64,000 nucleotides of DNA from Smallanthus sonchifolius (GCA_023525975.1 CM042021.1:106871501-106935500); one strand, 5' to 3'. Shown: positions 11,240-23,049, counted from the stretch's first letter. The notes: generated from the letters alone by a model not told the origin. Made by a program: numbers and translations.

Positions 11240-11902
11240 GTGAATACATTTATCATGACATCAAAATCATTTGGCACAAACAGTTATTAAACTTTCAATC
11301 ATAACCTTTTTGTATATTCTTTCTACACATTCAGCATGTCACATTCCCCCTGGTCGTATGCACCACTGTATACACTAGTATTATGCCCTGTAAGACAACT
11401 ACCAGAACTCCAGTCCCGGTTTTACTTACTTCGGCTCTCAGCGAGCTTCTTCTTCCATTGCTTACTCAAGCAAGTACCATCCCAGTCCGGGACTCTCACC
11501 CGCAGCCCGTGTATCATTTAATCAAACTTTACGTATACTTATGGCCAGAATGCTTTTAATGTAGACGAACCTTTATGCATCGATTATTTAACACTTGTTT
11601 GGCCATTTTCGTAAACGTAAACATTTGACTCAAAGTTTCGAAAGTAGATAAAGTATTCACCTTAATTTGAAGAGAGTAACAACTTAAGAGAGATTCCTTA
11701 AGCTTGGAACTAGGGCTCTAGCTTCTTACCCTAGCTTTCCTGAGTGTTTCTTAGCTTCCTCAAGAGTTTCTTAGAAAGCATGGGACTTAAACGAGTACCA
11801 GATACTTCGGTGTGAAGTAGAATCGATCTATAAGAGCACTTGAACGTGTTTGTGAAGAGAGAATTCGATTTTGGGATGAAATTTGAGCTGAGATCGATCA
11901 AT

Positions 11903-11911
11903 CTATTTATA
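11903..11911 (-). promoter_or_regulatory. E3 LTR TATA box
   Basis: CTATAAATAGA on the minus strand. The GACCGT palindrome array begins about 15 bp upstream in transcription sense, the same arrangement as in E2. Confidence 0.6.
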
Positions 11912-11925
11912 GGTTGAAATGAGAC

Positions 11926-12245
11926 CCGTAGCGGTCCGTTAGCCAAGGGCCTGGCGGTCCGCCACCGCCCACATGCACACGTCAGCCCTAAATGTCACGC
12001 TCTGATTGGATCGTTCCTAGTTTGCGCCTAGCGGACCATTAACTAAGAGCGTAGCGGTCTTCTAAACTGCCACGTATCAAATTACTTCTAGATATTTTGG
12101 CTAGCGGAACGTTACCAAAGGGTGTGGCGGTCTGCCACCTGGACACGCGTTAGAATCTTGCCCATTAGTAAGTAGCCATGTGTCAAGCTCGGGTTGTTTG
12201 CTTGGTCACTAAGTAGCGGACCGTTACAAGGATCCCTAGCGGTCC
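11926..12245. repeat. Palindrome array, core AGCGGACCGTTA / AGCGGTCCGCTA
   Basis: About eight copies of TAGCGGACCGTTA-like and GCGGTCCGCCA-like units, usually in converging pairs about 20-30 bp apart, in the U3 part of the E3 LTR. The E4 LTR (21785-22010) holds the same array. Confidence 0.85.
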
Positions 12246-12364
12246 GCTAAGGTCCTAAAGTTTAATTTTTTACTTTTTAACCCTGGACTTCTAGAATATT
12301 ACACTTTTAGTCCCCGTGGTTCAATCTTTTGCATTTCTTGGAAAATTATTTGACAGGTGTTACA

Positions 12365-13815
12365 TCCTCCCCACCTTGTTTAATTATTGTCCTCGAGATT
12401 ATTCGAACAAGTGAAGATATTTCTTTATCATTTCTGACTCCAGTTCCCACGTGTACTCAGGTCCATGCCTGGAGTTCCATTTCACATTGACTTTCAAAAG
12501 TCTTTTTTGTTTCAAATTTTTCACCTGCTTGTCCTCGCTCTACAAAGGTTGTTCCACGAATTTGAGTTTTTCATTCACCTCGACATCTTATAGGGGCATT
12601 ACTAGAGTTTCTTTTGCTAAACACTTGTGCATTTTGGATACGTGAAATACATCATGTAGTCCACTCATTTCTTCTGGTAGTTCAAGTTGATAGGCTATAG
12701 GGCCAATTCGTTTTAGAATTTTGAATGGTTCTATGAATCGTGGAATTAACTTTCCTTTCTTTCCAAATCGTATGACACCTTTCCATGGCGATACTTTCAA
12801 CATAACATGGTCGCCTATGCAAAATTCTAACGTCTTTCGTATTTTATCAGCGTAGTTTTTCTGTCTATCACGAGCCATTTTCAATCGTTCTCTTATTTGT
12901 AACACTTTGTCTGTTGTTTCCTCGACTATTTCAGGTCCAGACAACTGATTTTCTACTATTTCGGACCAATATACAGGTGTTCTACACTTTCGACCGTATC
13001 AGGCTTCGAATAGTGCAACTTGTATACTCGTGTGATAACTATTATTATATGAGAATTCCATTAGAGGAAAGTGGTCATCCTAGCTTCCTCCAAGATCGAT
13101 CGCACACTCTCTTAACATATCTTCCAGAGTTTGAATATCTCTTTCACTCTGCCCATCCATTTGAGGATGATATACAGTGCTAAGATTCAACTTCGTTCCT
13201 AATGCTTTCCAGAAGCTTTGCTAGAATCGAGACGTAAACCGACTGTCTCTATCTGATACAATAGATAGTGGCACACCGTGTAACAACATGATTTCATTAA
13301 CGTATAATTGTGCCAACTTATCCATGTTGAACGTTTCTTTCATAGGTAAGAAATGAGTTGACGTTGTCAGCCTATCAATGATAACCCAAATAGTATCATT
13401 CCCATGACTAGTTCACCGAAGTTTTGTAATAAAGTCCATGGTTATCATCTCCCATTTCCAAACGTGTAATTCAAGTTGTTGCAATAAGCATGTCGGCTTT
13501 TGATGTTCAGCTTTAACCTGAGAGCTGGTTAAACATTTTTCAACATGGATAGCGATGTGTTTCTTCATTCCTATCCACTAGTAATTTGATTTTAGGTTCT
13601 TATACATCTTATCGCTGCCTCGATGCATCGTATATTTGGATTTATGGGCTTCCTCGAGAATCTTTTCTCGTAGATCACCATTCACAGGTACCCATATTCT
13701 GTTATTTCATTCTCAGAATATCATCATTGTCTTTGATCAATTGATCGAGCATACCCTTCATTCCCTTTTTTTCTATGTTTGCTTCTTCTAAAGCAACTTT
13801 CTGAGCTTCTCTAAG
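12365..13815 (-). pseudogene. E3 integrase and C-terminal tail, with polypurine tract
   Basis: 12365-12380 is the polypurine tract GGTGGGGAGGA (minus sense). The 12944-12588 frame carries the integrase C-terminal region (GPEIVEETTDKV, SPWKGVIRFGKKGKL, FHVSKMHKCLA) and stops before DVEVNEKLKFVEQP. The core lies in pieces at about 13000-13800 with many stops. Catalytic residues cannot be read in one frame. It shares its C-terminal tail with the E4 piece at 22154-22342. Confidence 0.82.
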
Positions 13816-14397
13816 TCAAGTTATAAGATCAACCTGAAAGTCAAGTCTTAAAGCATGAACTCGCTTAGGCTTTCCATTTTCTTTTCTGCTTAAGGCATTA
13901 GCTACAACATTAGCTTTGTCTTCATGGTAGCATATTTGACAATCGTAATCGTTCAAGACTTCCATCCATCGCCTTTGTCTCATATTACCAAAGATGTATT
14001 TTAAACTCTTATGGCCAGTAAACATAAGGAATTTGACTCTGTATAGATAGTGCCTCCATAATTTCAATGAGAATATTATGGCGCCCAACTCTAAATCATG
14101 AGTCGTGTAGTTATTTTCATTTGTTTTTAATTGGCGTGACGCATAAGCGATGACTTCGTTTCCCTGAATTAACACGCTACCTAATCCGGTATGTGATGCA
14201 TCATAGTAAACAGCAAAGCCTTCGTTTTCATTTGGCAGAGCCAGAATTAGAGCTTGCGTCAGTTTTTGCTTCAAGGTCTCAAAACCTTCGGATTGCTTCA
14301 TTCCCCACTCATACTTGACTTCCTTACGAGTCAGTGAAGCTAATCGAACAACAATCCTTGAAAAATCATGTATGAATCTTCTACAATATCCCGCCAA
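13816..14397 (-). pseudogene. E3 RT connection and RNase H remnant
   Basis: A 193-codon open stretch beginning MAGYCRRFIHDFSRIV (connection), then RNase H: VYYDASHTGLGSVL, YASRQL, THDLELG, LMFTGHKSLKYIF, YHEDKANVVANALSRKE. The D and E positions of RNase H are recognisable, but GHKS replaces the usual DHKS, so an active-site Asp may be lost. It is not joined to RT in frame. Confidence 0.85.
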
Positions 14398-15299
14398 ACC
14401 GAGGAAACTATGTACTTCGGTTGGTGACTTTGGGATTTCCTACTTCGAAATAGCTTCAATCTTTGAAGGATCTACTTGAATTCCATTGGCATTAATGACA
14501 TGACCAATAAATTGTATTTCTGATAACCAAAATTCACATTTTGAGAATTTGGCTTACAGTTGCTCGTTTCTTAATAGTTCAAGTAGTGTCGAGAGATGAT
14601 TTACATGTTCTTCCTTATTTTTGGAATAAATATGTATATCGTCGATGAACACGATAACAAATTTATCCAAATAAGGTTTGCAAATTCTATCCATCATATC
14701 CATAAAAGCAGTTGGTGCATTAGTGAGTCCAAATGGCATAACTGTGAACTCATAATAACCATATCTAGTACGAAAAACAGTCTTGGATATATCTTCTTCC
14801 TGGACTTTTAATTGATGATATCCAGAGCGAATATCGATTTTTTGAAAAACATTGCACTCCCTGAAGTTGATCGAACAAATCATCGATTATGGGGAGTGGA
14901 TATCGATTCTTAATTGTAACCTTGTTCAACTCACGGTAATCAATGCATGTACGCATTGATCCGTCCTTTTTTTTACGAATAAGACCGGAGCTCCCCAAGG
15001 CGACGAGCTTAGTCTAATGAATCCCTTTTCTAACAATTCATCAAGTTGCATTTTGAGTTCCGCCATTTCTGTTGGAGCTAACCTGTACAGGGCTTTGGCA
15101 GTCGGTGTCGTACCAAGTACTAGATTAATTTTAAACTCCACTTCTCTCTCTAGCGGTATTCCAGGTAATTCATCAGGAAATACATCAGCATAATCAGCCA
15201 CAACCGGTACATCTGCAATCTTCTTTTTACTATCGGTTGTTATGGATACAAAATATGCAAAACATCCTTTTCCAAGATATTTTGTGGGCTTTAGCATTG
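14398..15299 (-). pseudogene. E3 reverse transcriptase remnant
   Basis: The 14998-14765 frame has MRTCIDYRELNKVTIKNRYPLP. The 14883-14554 frame has DIRSGYHQLKVQEEDI, MPFGLTNAPTAFMDMM and catalytic FVIVFIDDIHIYS. The linker VFPDELPGIP and YRLAPTEMAELK lies in the upstream frame, which ends near 14926. At least two frameshifts (near 14960 and 14870) and a stop near 14553 separate the pieces. Confidence 0.87.
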
Positions 15300-15800
15300 A
15301 AATTAGTCCAACAGAGTTGGATGATTTATCACCATTTATGATAATGGTTTTGCATGTTGGCGCACAAAGCTCTATAGCCTTTTTATCACAAAGAATACGG
15401 GCTTGGTTAGAGGCTAACCAGTCCATACCCATAACAACATCGAGCCCTGCCAATGTCATTGGCAACCGTTGTGTAGGTATGATATGTTCGGATAATGTGA
15501 TTTCACAATCATTTAAGATTTCAGAGACTTGAATCAGATCTTCATTCACTTTTTTTCTACTAGATGCGTCTTGTCTAATTTAGCTAAGGGTTTATTTAAT
15601 AGACAACAAAACTTATGATTTATGAAACTTTGGTTCGCACCAGAGTCAAATAAAACCTTAGAATAAACATTATTGACAAGAAACGTACCCGTAATCATTT
15701 CGGGTATTCCTGCCGATTCCTGAGTATTCAGAACAATTGCTTGTGCATTTTTCTTTACTCCCTCAGCAGGTTTAGGACCAGCCCCTTTTGTTTTCTTCAA
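15300..15800 (-). pseudogene. E3 aspartic protease remnant
   Basis: The 15800-15546 frame carries MITGTFLVNNVYSKVLFDSGANQSFINHKF; the DSG triad is an accepted variant of DTG. The 15549-14926 frame overlaps it and continues with LDVVMGMDWLASNQARILC, so a frameshift near 15547 splits the protease. The protease would release Gag and Pol domains inside the particle. Confidence 0.85.
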
Positions 15801-16446
15801 CTTTAGGCAGTTGATCCTAATGTGGCCCAGTTCACCACATTCAAAACAGGTAATAGGTTTCTTCTTGAAACATTCTTCTATTTTGTGACCCGTTTGTTTA
15901 CAGGTATTGCAGTAGGTAGCCAGTCTACATTATCCTAAATGTCTTCTTTTACAAACTTTACATTCAGGAATTGGAGAACGAGTATTCCCGAAAGTAAAGC
16001 CTTAGCTTGGCATTTTATACCCACTTTGGCCTTGACTATTTGCCTCTTTCTTCTTCTTACTCTCTTCCTGATTTCTGATCAGGTTGTCGGTTAATGATGC
16101 ACCAAGTTCCATGGCATCATCCAATCTTTCACACATGGCCACCTTAACCATGTCACGGATTTCACCAGTTAGTCCCCAAACATATCTTTTAATAAGATTC
16201 GATTCCGGGGTAGCTAAATGAGGTACAATCCTTGCATACTCCAACAGTTTTGTGGCATAATCCTGGTGGTTTGTACCCACCATCTTCAGAATAAGAAATT
16301 TTCCTTCGATTTGTTCTCTTTCATTTAGAGGGACAAACTTATTCTCTACTCTTCCCCTGAATGCTTTCCAACCCACAGCATTCGCTTCGTCTCTTCCTTT
16401 GGCTGCCACTGTAGAGTCTTGTATTTTTGTAAGCTGATGTCATCAA
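15801..16446 (-). pseudogene. E3 gag C-terminal half with zinc knuckles
   Basis: The 16409-16002 frame (open upstream to about 16446) shows the Gag core: RVENKFVPLNEREQIEGKFL, YATKLLEYARIVPHL, KRYVWGLTGEIRDMV. Two knuckles follow, CNTCKQTGHKIEEC and CFECGELGHIRINC, in a frame broken near 15930-16000. The N-terminal half, leader and 5' LTR have been replaced by the truncated 5' LTR of element F at 16446. Confidence 0.83.
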
Positions 16447-16605
16447 GGCATTCGTGAGGTAAACTTAATGATGATAACGTTATTAAATAGTAATGAATGT
16501 TTTTAGAAAGACTTTCGATGTTGTTTGATAAATTAAACGAGTACTTTTAAGGAGTAAAACCCGTTATGAGAACCAACTGTAGGGTGCCTTGTTTGGGGCC
16601 TTAGA
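16446..16605 (+). repeat. F 5' LTR remnant
   Basis: Begins inside the LTR at AGGCATTCGTGAGG and ends GGGGCCTTAGA, against GGGCCTTACA at the end of the 3' LTR. The two copies differ at a modest number of positions plus a short deletion. The missing front went with part of E3, so one deletion probably removed both. Confidence 0.8.
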
Positions 16606-16608
16606 AGT

Positions 16609-16619
16609 TGGTATTAGAG
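16609..16619 (+). other. F primer binding site
   Basis: TGGTATTAGAG, three bases after the LTR end, matches the initiator tRNA-Met complement TGGTATCAGAG except for one C-to-T change. Confidence 0.6.
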
Positions 16620-17271
16620 ACGAGGTTTAAGAGAAAACTGGTGTTTTTAAACAAATAAAATGCCTTAACTTAAACTGAAAATGGGACAAGGGTGAAACGA
16701 ATGCCACCACGAGTAACCGCGAGCCAAGAGGTACGTCTTTCGAGTTGAGCAGTAATTATTATTTACCATCTGTGTAATGTTACACTAGGTAAAGCAATTG
16801 GTGTAAGTAAGTGATTTATGGTTTCGTGTGGGATCAAGATGTGTGTTATGTGCTAGAGTAGTATGTAGAACTACGTGAAGTTGTATCGTGGGATTAAATG
16901 AGACTATGATGTGAATTGAGTAATGCGGAGTAGCATTAATTGTAACTATGTGAGATAGTTTGGCATGTCGATATGATTTAGTGATTTTGTGTGTAACCTT
17001 GTATGGTGTGAAATTTTGATAAATATGACATGCTACATTGTTAAATGGTGTTGTGTGAGTTGTGTGGGATGCATGTGCAACCGGGGTGTGTGAAAGATAG
17101 AAAGCTAGTGTGGATATGGTGGGGAAGGTTTAGAATCCGAGCAGTAATGTGGACCACCAAATTGCATTTTATCACCGTGATTTGGCAGTCTATGATTACT
17201 CTCCTATTCTGAATTTGACGCCCATAGTAATCACTCTAATATTCTATCTTGTGCCGGTACTGATGGCCATG

Positions 17272-17719
17272 ACGATTCAGAACTAGATGGATTAGGCGGG
17301 TAGCTCTCATCAGGAGGTCGACAGAACGGCGGGCTAGACGTGCAGCTGCTGTTCGTACGGTTATCTTTGGGAGAAGACGAATCTTAGCACCTATTCCATT
17401 GGCGGTTGTTCCACCGGCGGCTGAGGATGAGCAGGAGCTATCAGCACAAAAGATGGTTCTGGCGCTTTCGGCGCCTAATGCTCCCAGTACTACCAGGGCA
17501 GTTTTGAGGAGTGGACTTAGTAGCTCCTTCTACAGGAGAAGTGGTTGGCGAGGAAGGAATGCATTTGTAGTTAGGCATCAGCCTCCGAGGCAGGATTCGG
17601 ATTGGGAAACGGATGGCTGGAGGAATCTGAAGAAGAGAAACAAGTGGGTGATAACTTTGACTTGTTCAGTGATTAGTGCAATGGTGGATACCACGAGAGG
17701 ACTGGAGCATTTTGAGTAG
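17272..17719 (+). CDS. Arginine-rich open frame in F, unrecognised
   Basis: An open frame without a clear ATG start (a TTG lies at 17399). Its first half is very rich in Arg and Ala (ERRARRAAAVRTVIFGRRR), followed by a proline/alanine stretch (PIPLAVVPPAAEDEQ) and a serine/arginine stretch (SSFYRRSGWRGRNAF). The basic composition could suit a nucleic-acid-binding, Gag-like product, but I recognise no domain. A TGA lies just upstream at about 17269. It may be a chance frame in a non-coding element. Confidence 0.25.
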
Positions 17720-18094
17720 TGGCCGTCAGGCACTTTTGTGATGAAATATTTGTTCTTGGTATTTCAAGTTACTTGATTTTGACCTTGACAGTGAGTCTTA
17801 CCATGGGGATGGTTTAGAACGTAGTTAATGATAGTTGCATGTGCGATAGCTTGCTATTGGTGGTGTAGTGTTAATTATGAGTGATTGTGCGATCACCTTT
17901 TGAACAACGTGAGTTCATACTAAATGTAATATTCGATGTGATGCTAGAACTTGGTTGATTAGACTGTATGAGTAGACATATGTAGAACTGAATTTTGATT
18001 ATTTGTGTGTGTCTACGGTCTTAAGATAGTGTCACCTATTTGTTATGTCAGGTGACGTTTGAAGTGTAAGGGGTGTGTTGCACCTTATGTAATT

Positions 18095-18240
18095 GTTTAG
18101 GACGAGGTGCTGTGGGAAATCTTAAGTATACATATTTAGTATGTATAAATGTTCAGGGTGAGGTCCTGTGGGAAATTGTAGCTACATACCTTATGATTTG
18201 GGTATGCATGATTAGGACCAGATCCTGTGGGGAAGTAAGA
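18095..18240 (+). repeat. Degenerate tandem repeat in F interior
   Basis: Three units about 55-60 bp apart (18095, 18150, 18210) share GTTCAGGGTGAGGTCCTGTG-like sequence followed by GGGAAAT, with a partial fourth near 18267. The rest of the F interior (16620-19734) is G/T-rich and shows no other feature I can name. Confidence 0.6.
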
Positions 18241-19734
18241 TATTTTTACATCTGGTGTGCATGAATGTTTAGGGATGTTTTGTGTCTAGACTGAGTAGTG
18301 TGTCATCTTGAAGTATGAGTACAAATCGTATGGGTACTACCGAGTAAACTCTGTATGAGTATATAATGACGTGTGGCAGGGGCTACCGTTGTAGTGAGTA
18401 AGAGGTAAGGTTCAGGAGTTTGTGTGTCTATAAATGATAGGGTCATATTGTATGCACATAGATTTACTCAGATCTAGCAGTTGTGTGTGTGTACGTGATG
18501 TGTGTTTAGAGTTTAGGGTTACTAGTACATGTGTAGAACATTGTGTGTTCTGTAGTTATGTGTGTCGGTGTGTGTCCTTGTAGCACACGCTTAGTCGTGC
18601 ATAGGACGGGTGGTCAGTGTGCTCAAGTATAGTGTTTCTATCTTGACGTTTTTCTCGACGTTGATACATCAAGGTGATGCGAGGAGTTTTGACGTCTTTC
18701 TAGACGATCGGTGAGGTGCTCTTATGAGATGCCTATGCTTATATCTCGGGAATTCGTAGCACGAAGCTAATAGGCGGAGCTGTGAGAATAAATGATGAAA
18801 GCGTTTACGTGGGCGCTTGACAAGAAATGTTTATGATGAAATCAAGGTGATGACGCTAAAGATTTCAGCACGGAGTCAACAAGATGACGAAGGGCCTTCA
18901 TGGAACACGTTCCATATGAAGGATTCAGTCGAGGTGAGATACCAAAGGAATAGGGATGTTTTCCCTCGACGAGGCGATGAATAGCTGAGGCTAGTGAGTA
19001 AACGAACTTCAAGTTTGTACATGTTAAATGAGAGGCGGTCAGGGATCACATGGTAATGGTAGAGCAACATAGAGAAAGGTGAAACTCAGGAGGGGTAAAG
19101 TGAGCTCCTGTGGAGCATTCAAGGAAAGCAAGTGTTTGGATGTTGAACCGGATACGACAAAAGTAAATGAGCCTTGAGAAACATTGAGAGCTAATGAAGA
19201 TGACCCTAGTGTCGGGTGGGTGTACGTACTTTAGGGACGTATTGAATGCGAGATAATAAGGTAAATAGATAATATGATAAAGAAATTTAGTGGAGACTAG
19301 TGTAGCTTTGCACAAGCTCCTAGAGATCGTCAGAAAAGGATAAAAGTAATGCCCTTACGGGTAGGGCAGTGAGTTTGACTTTGAGAAATCATCGCAAGGT
19401 GGTAATTGGAGCATAAGAGAGGAGCGTGATGGACACGCAATAGTAAATCAACTATTACTCCTATCTGTGAAAGGTAAGAAACCTACTCGGGGAGGTGACC
19501 GTTGGGATGACAAGATCATCAGGGATATATAAGAGACAAAGGCAATTGTGCTCGTGAGTTGATATGGCATGTAACAAGTGAGCAGATAATTGGTAGTGTT
19601 GTGTTACCTAGTACCAGGGATGGTACATGCAATGTTATTATGAATGGTAAGAGCAACAAGGCAATTTCAAGGTGAATGTTGGCACCGAATTAATTGGGTG
19701 CACAAGAATATGTTGTGTTAGTTCGTACCGACGT

Positions 19735-19773
19735 AGGATTCAGGGACGAATCCTCTTTTAAGGGGGATAGACT
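19735..19773 (+). promoter_or_regulatory. F pre-PPT hairpin and polypurine tract
   Basis: A perfect 7-bp stem AGGATTC/GAATCCT (19735-19754) encloses AGGGAC, followed by TTTTAAGGGGGATAGACT directly before the LTR start TGTAACGTCC. Confidence 0.75.
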
Positions 19774-19956
19774 TGTAACGTCCAGAAAATCTATTCTTAG
19801 TGATTCGGGCTAGCGGGCAACCCGAATCTCTAATAAACAAGACGATTGGTGTGGCTTTCACGTAAAACTAGATTTAAGGAATTACGATGGCATCGTTTGT
19901 CGTTTTTATGACAACCGGGGCGAGACTGGGAGAATACGAAAGCGAGAGGACCCGGA

Positions 19957-19964
19957 TATAAATA
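19957..19964 (+). promoter_or_regulatory. F LTR TATA box
   Basis: TATAAATA about 180 bp after the LTR start, so the U3 of F is much shorter than in the other elements here. Confidence 0.55.
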
Positions 19965-21532
19965 ATGGAGATTTAAATATCTTGCTAATGAGAAACCCTA
20001 GACCATTTTGGCTAGGTTTCGTGCGACGGCTAGGAGGAAAGGCTCAAGAGAAGGAAAGGAAGTAGAGAGAGGTGGTTGGCGGTGGTGCTACGGTGGTAGC
20101 AGGCGGGGACAACTCCAACTCGCGCAAGGTCTGGGTGTCGAGCGTGTACCGTCGGACTTTGCAAAGCAAGGGTGCAGATCTTGTAACTGGTGAGTTTCTA
20201 ATCCCCTCTTTTAAACGTTTTACTGTTTTGGGTCTATAGTACATACACGCATGTTTTATCAAACGAAGGTATTACGAGTTACGAGTTAAACTTTTAGTAT
20301 TTTATGAGATCATCATGTAATAATGAAGCTAAGGGTCGCTTTAGGGTGGGTGAACAAGAGTTGGGATGATATGTGTAGGTCATCTTATGAGTTAGTCGGG
20401 ATGAGTCACGAATTTAGTTAAACATGTGACGGTTATATAAGGGGAGTTAGCACGGGGACCCGTACGTGGTTCATTAACGAGTCAATGCTAGTATGTTATT
20501 TTGCGTCGTGTGCCTAAATTTGTGTGTATTTTGTCGTTGTCCTCGTGACACGGCGGGTATGGTGTTTGAATAGGTCTATGTGGTGTCTATAGTATATACA
20601 TGCTAGAAGTCGGTGTGGCGATTGTGTGTCGTATAATTACTTATTCGGAAAGAGTTGGGTAATGTGTCTAGACGTTATGAGGATACATCTAAAGTAAGTG
20701 TTTTATTTTACATGCATGTGATCTGGGAAAGGGTGGTGAGTAGTAATACACGTCCAGGTAGTGTCAAGTGAATATATGTGTTGCTTTGTGTGCTTGCATT
20801 ATTGTCCGTGTATACGGCTAATAGTGGTGTGGAGGACGGAGTCCTTCGGTGTCATCATTGTATGTGTGACGTGTCAGTCACCGTATGGTAGATGATATAG
20901 TCACCGTGTGGGTGGCTGGGTAGTCATCATAGATGACGAGTGTGTCGCTATGATTAGTGGCGGGGCCCTGTAACAAGAGTAGAACTGAGCTTATGACGAG
21001 TATCTCGACGGGGATAACCCTGACGAGGGTGCGGTGACAAGGTATGTGTTTGTGTTCATATATATATGTGTGTTAAATTGCATGCAAGTGATGAGTTATA
21101 TTAATTGTGTACGAGATGATATTGATGTGATAAATATATGATATCAATGTGATGTGTCGAGTTAGATTAACCGTTGTGTCGAGAAGTATACGTTGTGTAC
21201 AACTGTTGAGTCAGTCGGGTTATGAGTGTCCTGGTTAGGACTGGTAAGTCGGTGTCTAGAGGATGGTTGAGATAACCAGTGTGTGGTTAATATGTGTGGT
21301 AAACTTTGAGTTGTCAGAGTGTTAAGTTCAATCCATGTCGGAGAGACTTACTGGGTTAAAATGGTGGGGTGAGTCTGGGGTGGTGAATCCTTTGGGATAT
21401 TGTAAGATAACGGGGGTTATCTATCCATTAATAAATGACAAAACTATTTATAAAGACCGGAGGGTCATGAGTGGAGATGAACAATAAATGAGACGAGTTG
21501 GCTTTTGTTTAAATTAAACTATTAGAACTCAC

Positions 21533-21545
21533 TCAGCGTAGCTGA
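21533..21545 (+). other. LTR stem-loop, F version
   Basis: TCAGC-GTA-GCTGA preceded by CTCAC and followed by a T-rich tract ending GTTTTGCAGGT. The 3' side of the stem is 240 nt before the LTR end at 21784. Confidence 0.65.
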
Positions 21546-21784
21546 CTTTGTGTGTACGTTAGATTGTTTTGCAGGTTAGTCTGCTAGACGAGGTGTCTTA
21601 GCTTGGGAGTGGTGCTACTCGGATTGGTGTGCAGGCATTCGTGAGGTAAACTTAATGACGATAACGTTATTAAATAGTAATGAATATTTTTAGAAAGACT
21701 TCCTCTGTTGTTAAAACGAGTACTTTTAAGGAGTAAAACTCATTATGAGAACCAACTGTAGGGTGCCTGGTTTAGGGCCTTACA

Positions 21785-22119
21785 CTAGCGAACCATTAGC
21801 CAAGAGTGTAGTGGTCCGCTACACTGCTACGCGTAAGATTCCTTCTAGATATTGCGGCTAGCGGACCGTTACCAAAGGGTGTGGCGGTCCGCCACCTAGA
21901 CACGCGTCAGAACATTACCCATTAGTCAGCAGCCACGTGTCAAGCAAGTCGTTTACTTGGTCGCAAAGTAGCGGACCGTTATAGTGATTCTTAGCGGTCC
22001 GCTACGGTCCCAAAGTCCAATTTTTTACTGTTTAACCCTGGACTTCTAGAATGTTACACTTTTAGTCCATGTGGTTCAATCTTTTTCATTTCTTGGACAA
22101 TTATTTCACATGTGTTACA
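21785..22119 (-). repeat. E4 LTR, U3 part with GACCGT palindromes
   Basis: Closely similar to about 12025-12364 of the E3 LTR, with the same AGCGGACCGTTA-type array at 21785-22010. It starts TGTAACACATG (minus sense) at 22119, next to the purine tract GGTGGGGAGGA. The rest of the LTR is missing where F begins, so F interrupted this LTR. Confidence 0.8.
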
Positions 22120-22342
22120 TCCTCCCCACCTTGTTTAAATATCGTCCTCGAGATTATTCGAACAAGGGAGGATATTTCTTTCTCATTTCTGAATCTAGTT
22201 CCCACGTGTACTCATGTCCATGCCTGAAGTTCCATTTTACTTTAAATATCACAAGTCTTTTTCGTTTCAACTTTTTCACCTGCTTGTCCTCGATCTGCAA
22301 AGGTTGTTCCACAAATTTGAGTTTTTCATTCACCTCTAGCAC
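22120..22342 (-). pseudogene. E4 polypurine tract and last part of pol
   Basis: The 22342-22154 frame reads LEVNEKLKFVEQPLQIEDKQ, then VKWNFRHGHEYTWELDSEMRKKYP: the C-terminal chromodomain-like tail of the E3 family. Similarity ends abruptly at 22342 against the MULE pseudogene, with no LTR or target duplication at the junction. Confidence 0.8.
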
Positions 22343-23049
22343 CTATATGAAGTTTTCCTCCGGTTCTTTCAATACAAATGCATGAGCAACACGAAACGTC
22401 TGTGTGTCTACTTGAACAAATGGAAGTCTGTACATGTTCGTTTTGTACGTCACGTCGATCATCGACATATGCGGGAATGCACGGCGCATGTCATACGATT
22501 TAGGATGAACAAAGAAAATCTCCTCCATGACATTTGTGGACGGATCCTCCCGTGTGTAATAAACATATTTTTTAGAAAGCAGGTTTTTAGTACCAGCATT
22601 GGAGTTTCACCGACTTTCTTTTCATTTCTAATCTTCTGTATCACATTGTATATGTCTCTCTGAACACACACGCTCCGAGGGTTTTGTTCTCTTATGGTTG
22701 CCAGAATGTTACGTGGACCCATGTTTTACGAATACAGCTTCGCCACCAAAAGGTATTCATTCGGAGTCAGTCTCCTATCAAACGAGTACCCCTCCAGATG
22801 TTGAGTAGGATCATGGTTATGTTTGTCATTCCTCACCTGTACCTTCCAAGCACCATGCGTTCCGTCATACACTCCAACTAGTTTAAAAGGACAATCTATT
22901 TTTTTGCTACCGGCACGTCTAATCATGGATGTACTCTTGTGTTCGCCACCACAGTCGCACATAAGCCATATCTTCACGACCATTACAGACGTGTCTGGGC
23001 CTTTTTTCCTCGATCGCCGCTCGCGTCCTCTAGTGACAGCCCAAGCCAC
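22343..23049 (-). pseudogene. MULE/FAR1-type transposase, N-terminal fragment
   Basis: Reading from 26119-26098, across element D, into 23049: FLDELVAWAVTRGRERR, then CPFKLVGVYDGTHGAWKV and KHNHD. That pattern of spaced Cys and HNH is the FAR1/WRKY-GCM1 zinc-finger DNA-binding region. A stop falls after AKLYS. The next pieces contain LATIREQNP, then (after a frameshift) HPKSYDMRRAFPHMSMID and VTYKTNMYRLPFVQV, the start of the MULE catalytic domain. The D,D,E core beyond this is missing. It was once a Mutator-like transposase or FAR1-related gene; it is inactive and split by D. Confidence 0.8.

Larger units (their letters stand above)
10791..12364 (-). repeat. E3 3' LTR (left boundary uncertain)
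   Basis: Reading on the minus strand, it starts TGTAACACCTG directly after the purine tract GGTGGGGAGGA. It carries a GACCGT palindrome array (11926-12245), a TATA box (11903-11911) and the stem-loop (11226-11239). It runs leftwards to the MULE pseudogene near 10790. The left end is placed where similarity to inverted arm 1 stops. Confidence 0.65.
16446..21784 (+). mobile_element. F: non-autonomous LTR element with truncated 5' LTR
   Basis: The last 160 bp of a 5' LTR (16446-16605) match the end of the 3' LTR (21632-21784). A primer site and a hairpin plus polypurine tract bound a 3.2-kb interior with no recognisable gag or pol. The size, large 2-kb LTR and lack of pol fit a LARD-type element mobilised by Ty3 proteins (inference). 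It interrupts an E3-family LTR: E4 LTR sequence resumes at 21785. No target duplication can be tested because the left end is deleted. Confidence 0.75.
19774..21784 (+). repeat. F 3' LTR
   Basis: Starts TGTAACGTCC and ends GGGCCTTACA (2011 bp). TATAAATA lies at 19957-19964, only about 180 bp in. The conserved stem-loop lies at 21533-21545. E4 LTR sequence follows at once. No palindrome array of the GACCGT kind was seen in it. Confidence 0.8.

Noticed and set aside
22343..23049. Functional FAR1-related host transcription factor
   Set aside because: A stop after AKLYS, a frameshift, loss of the catalytic core, and two retrotransposon insertions.
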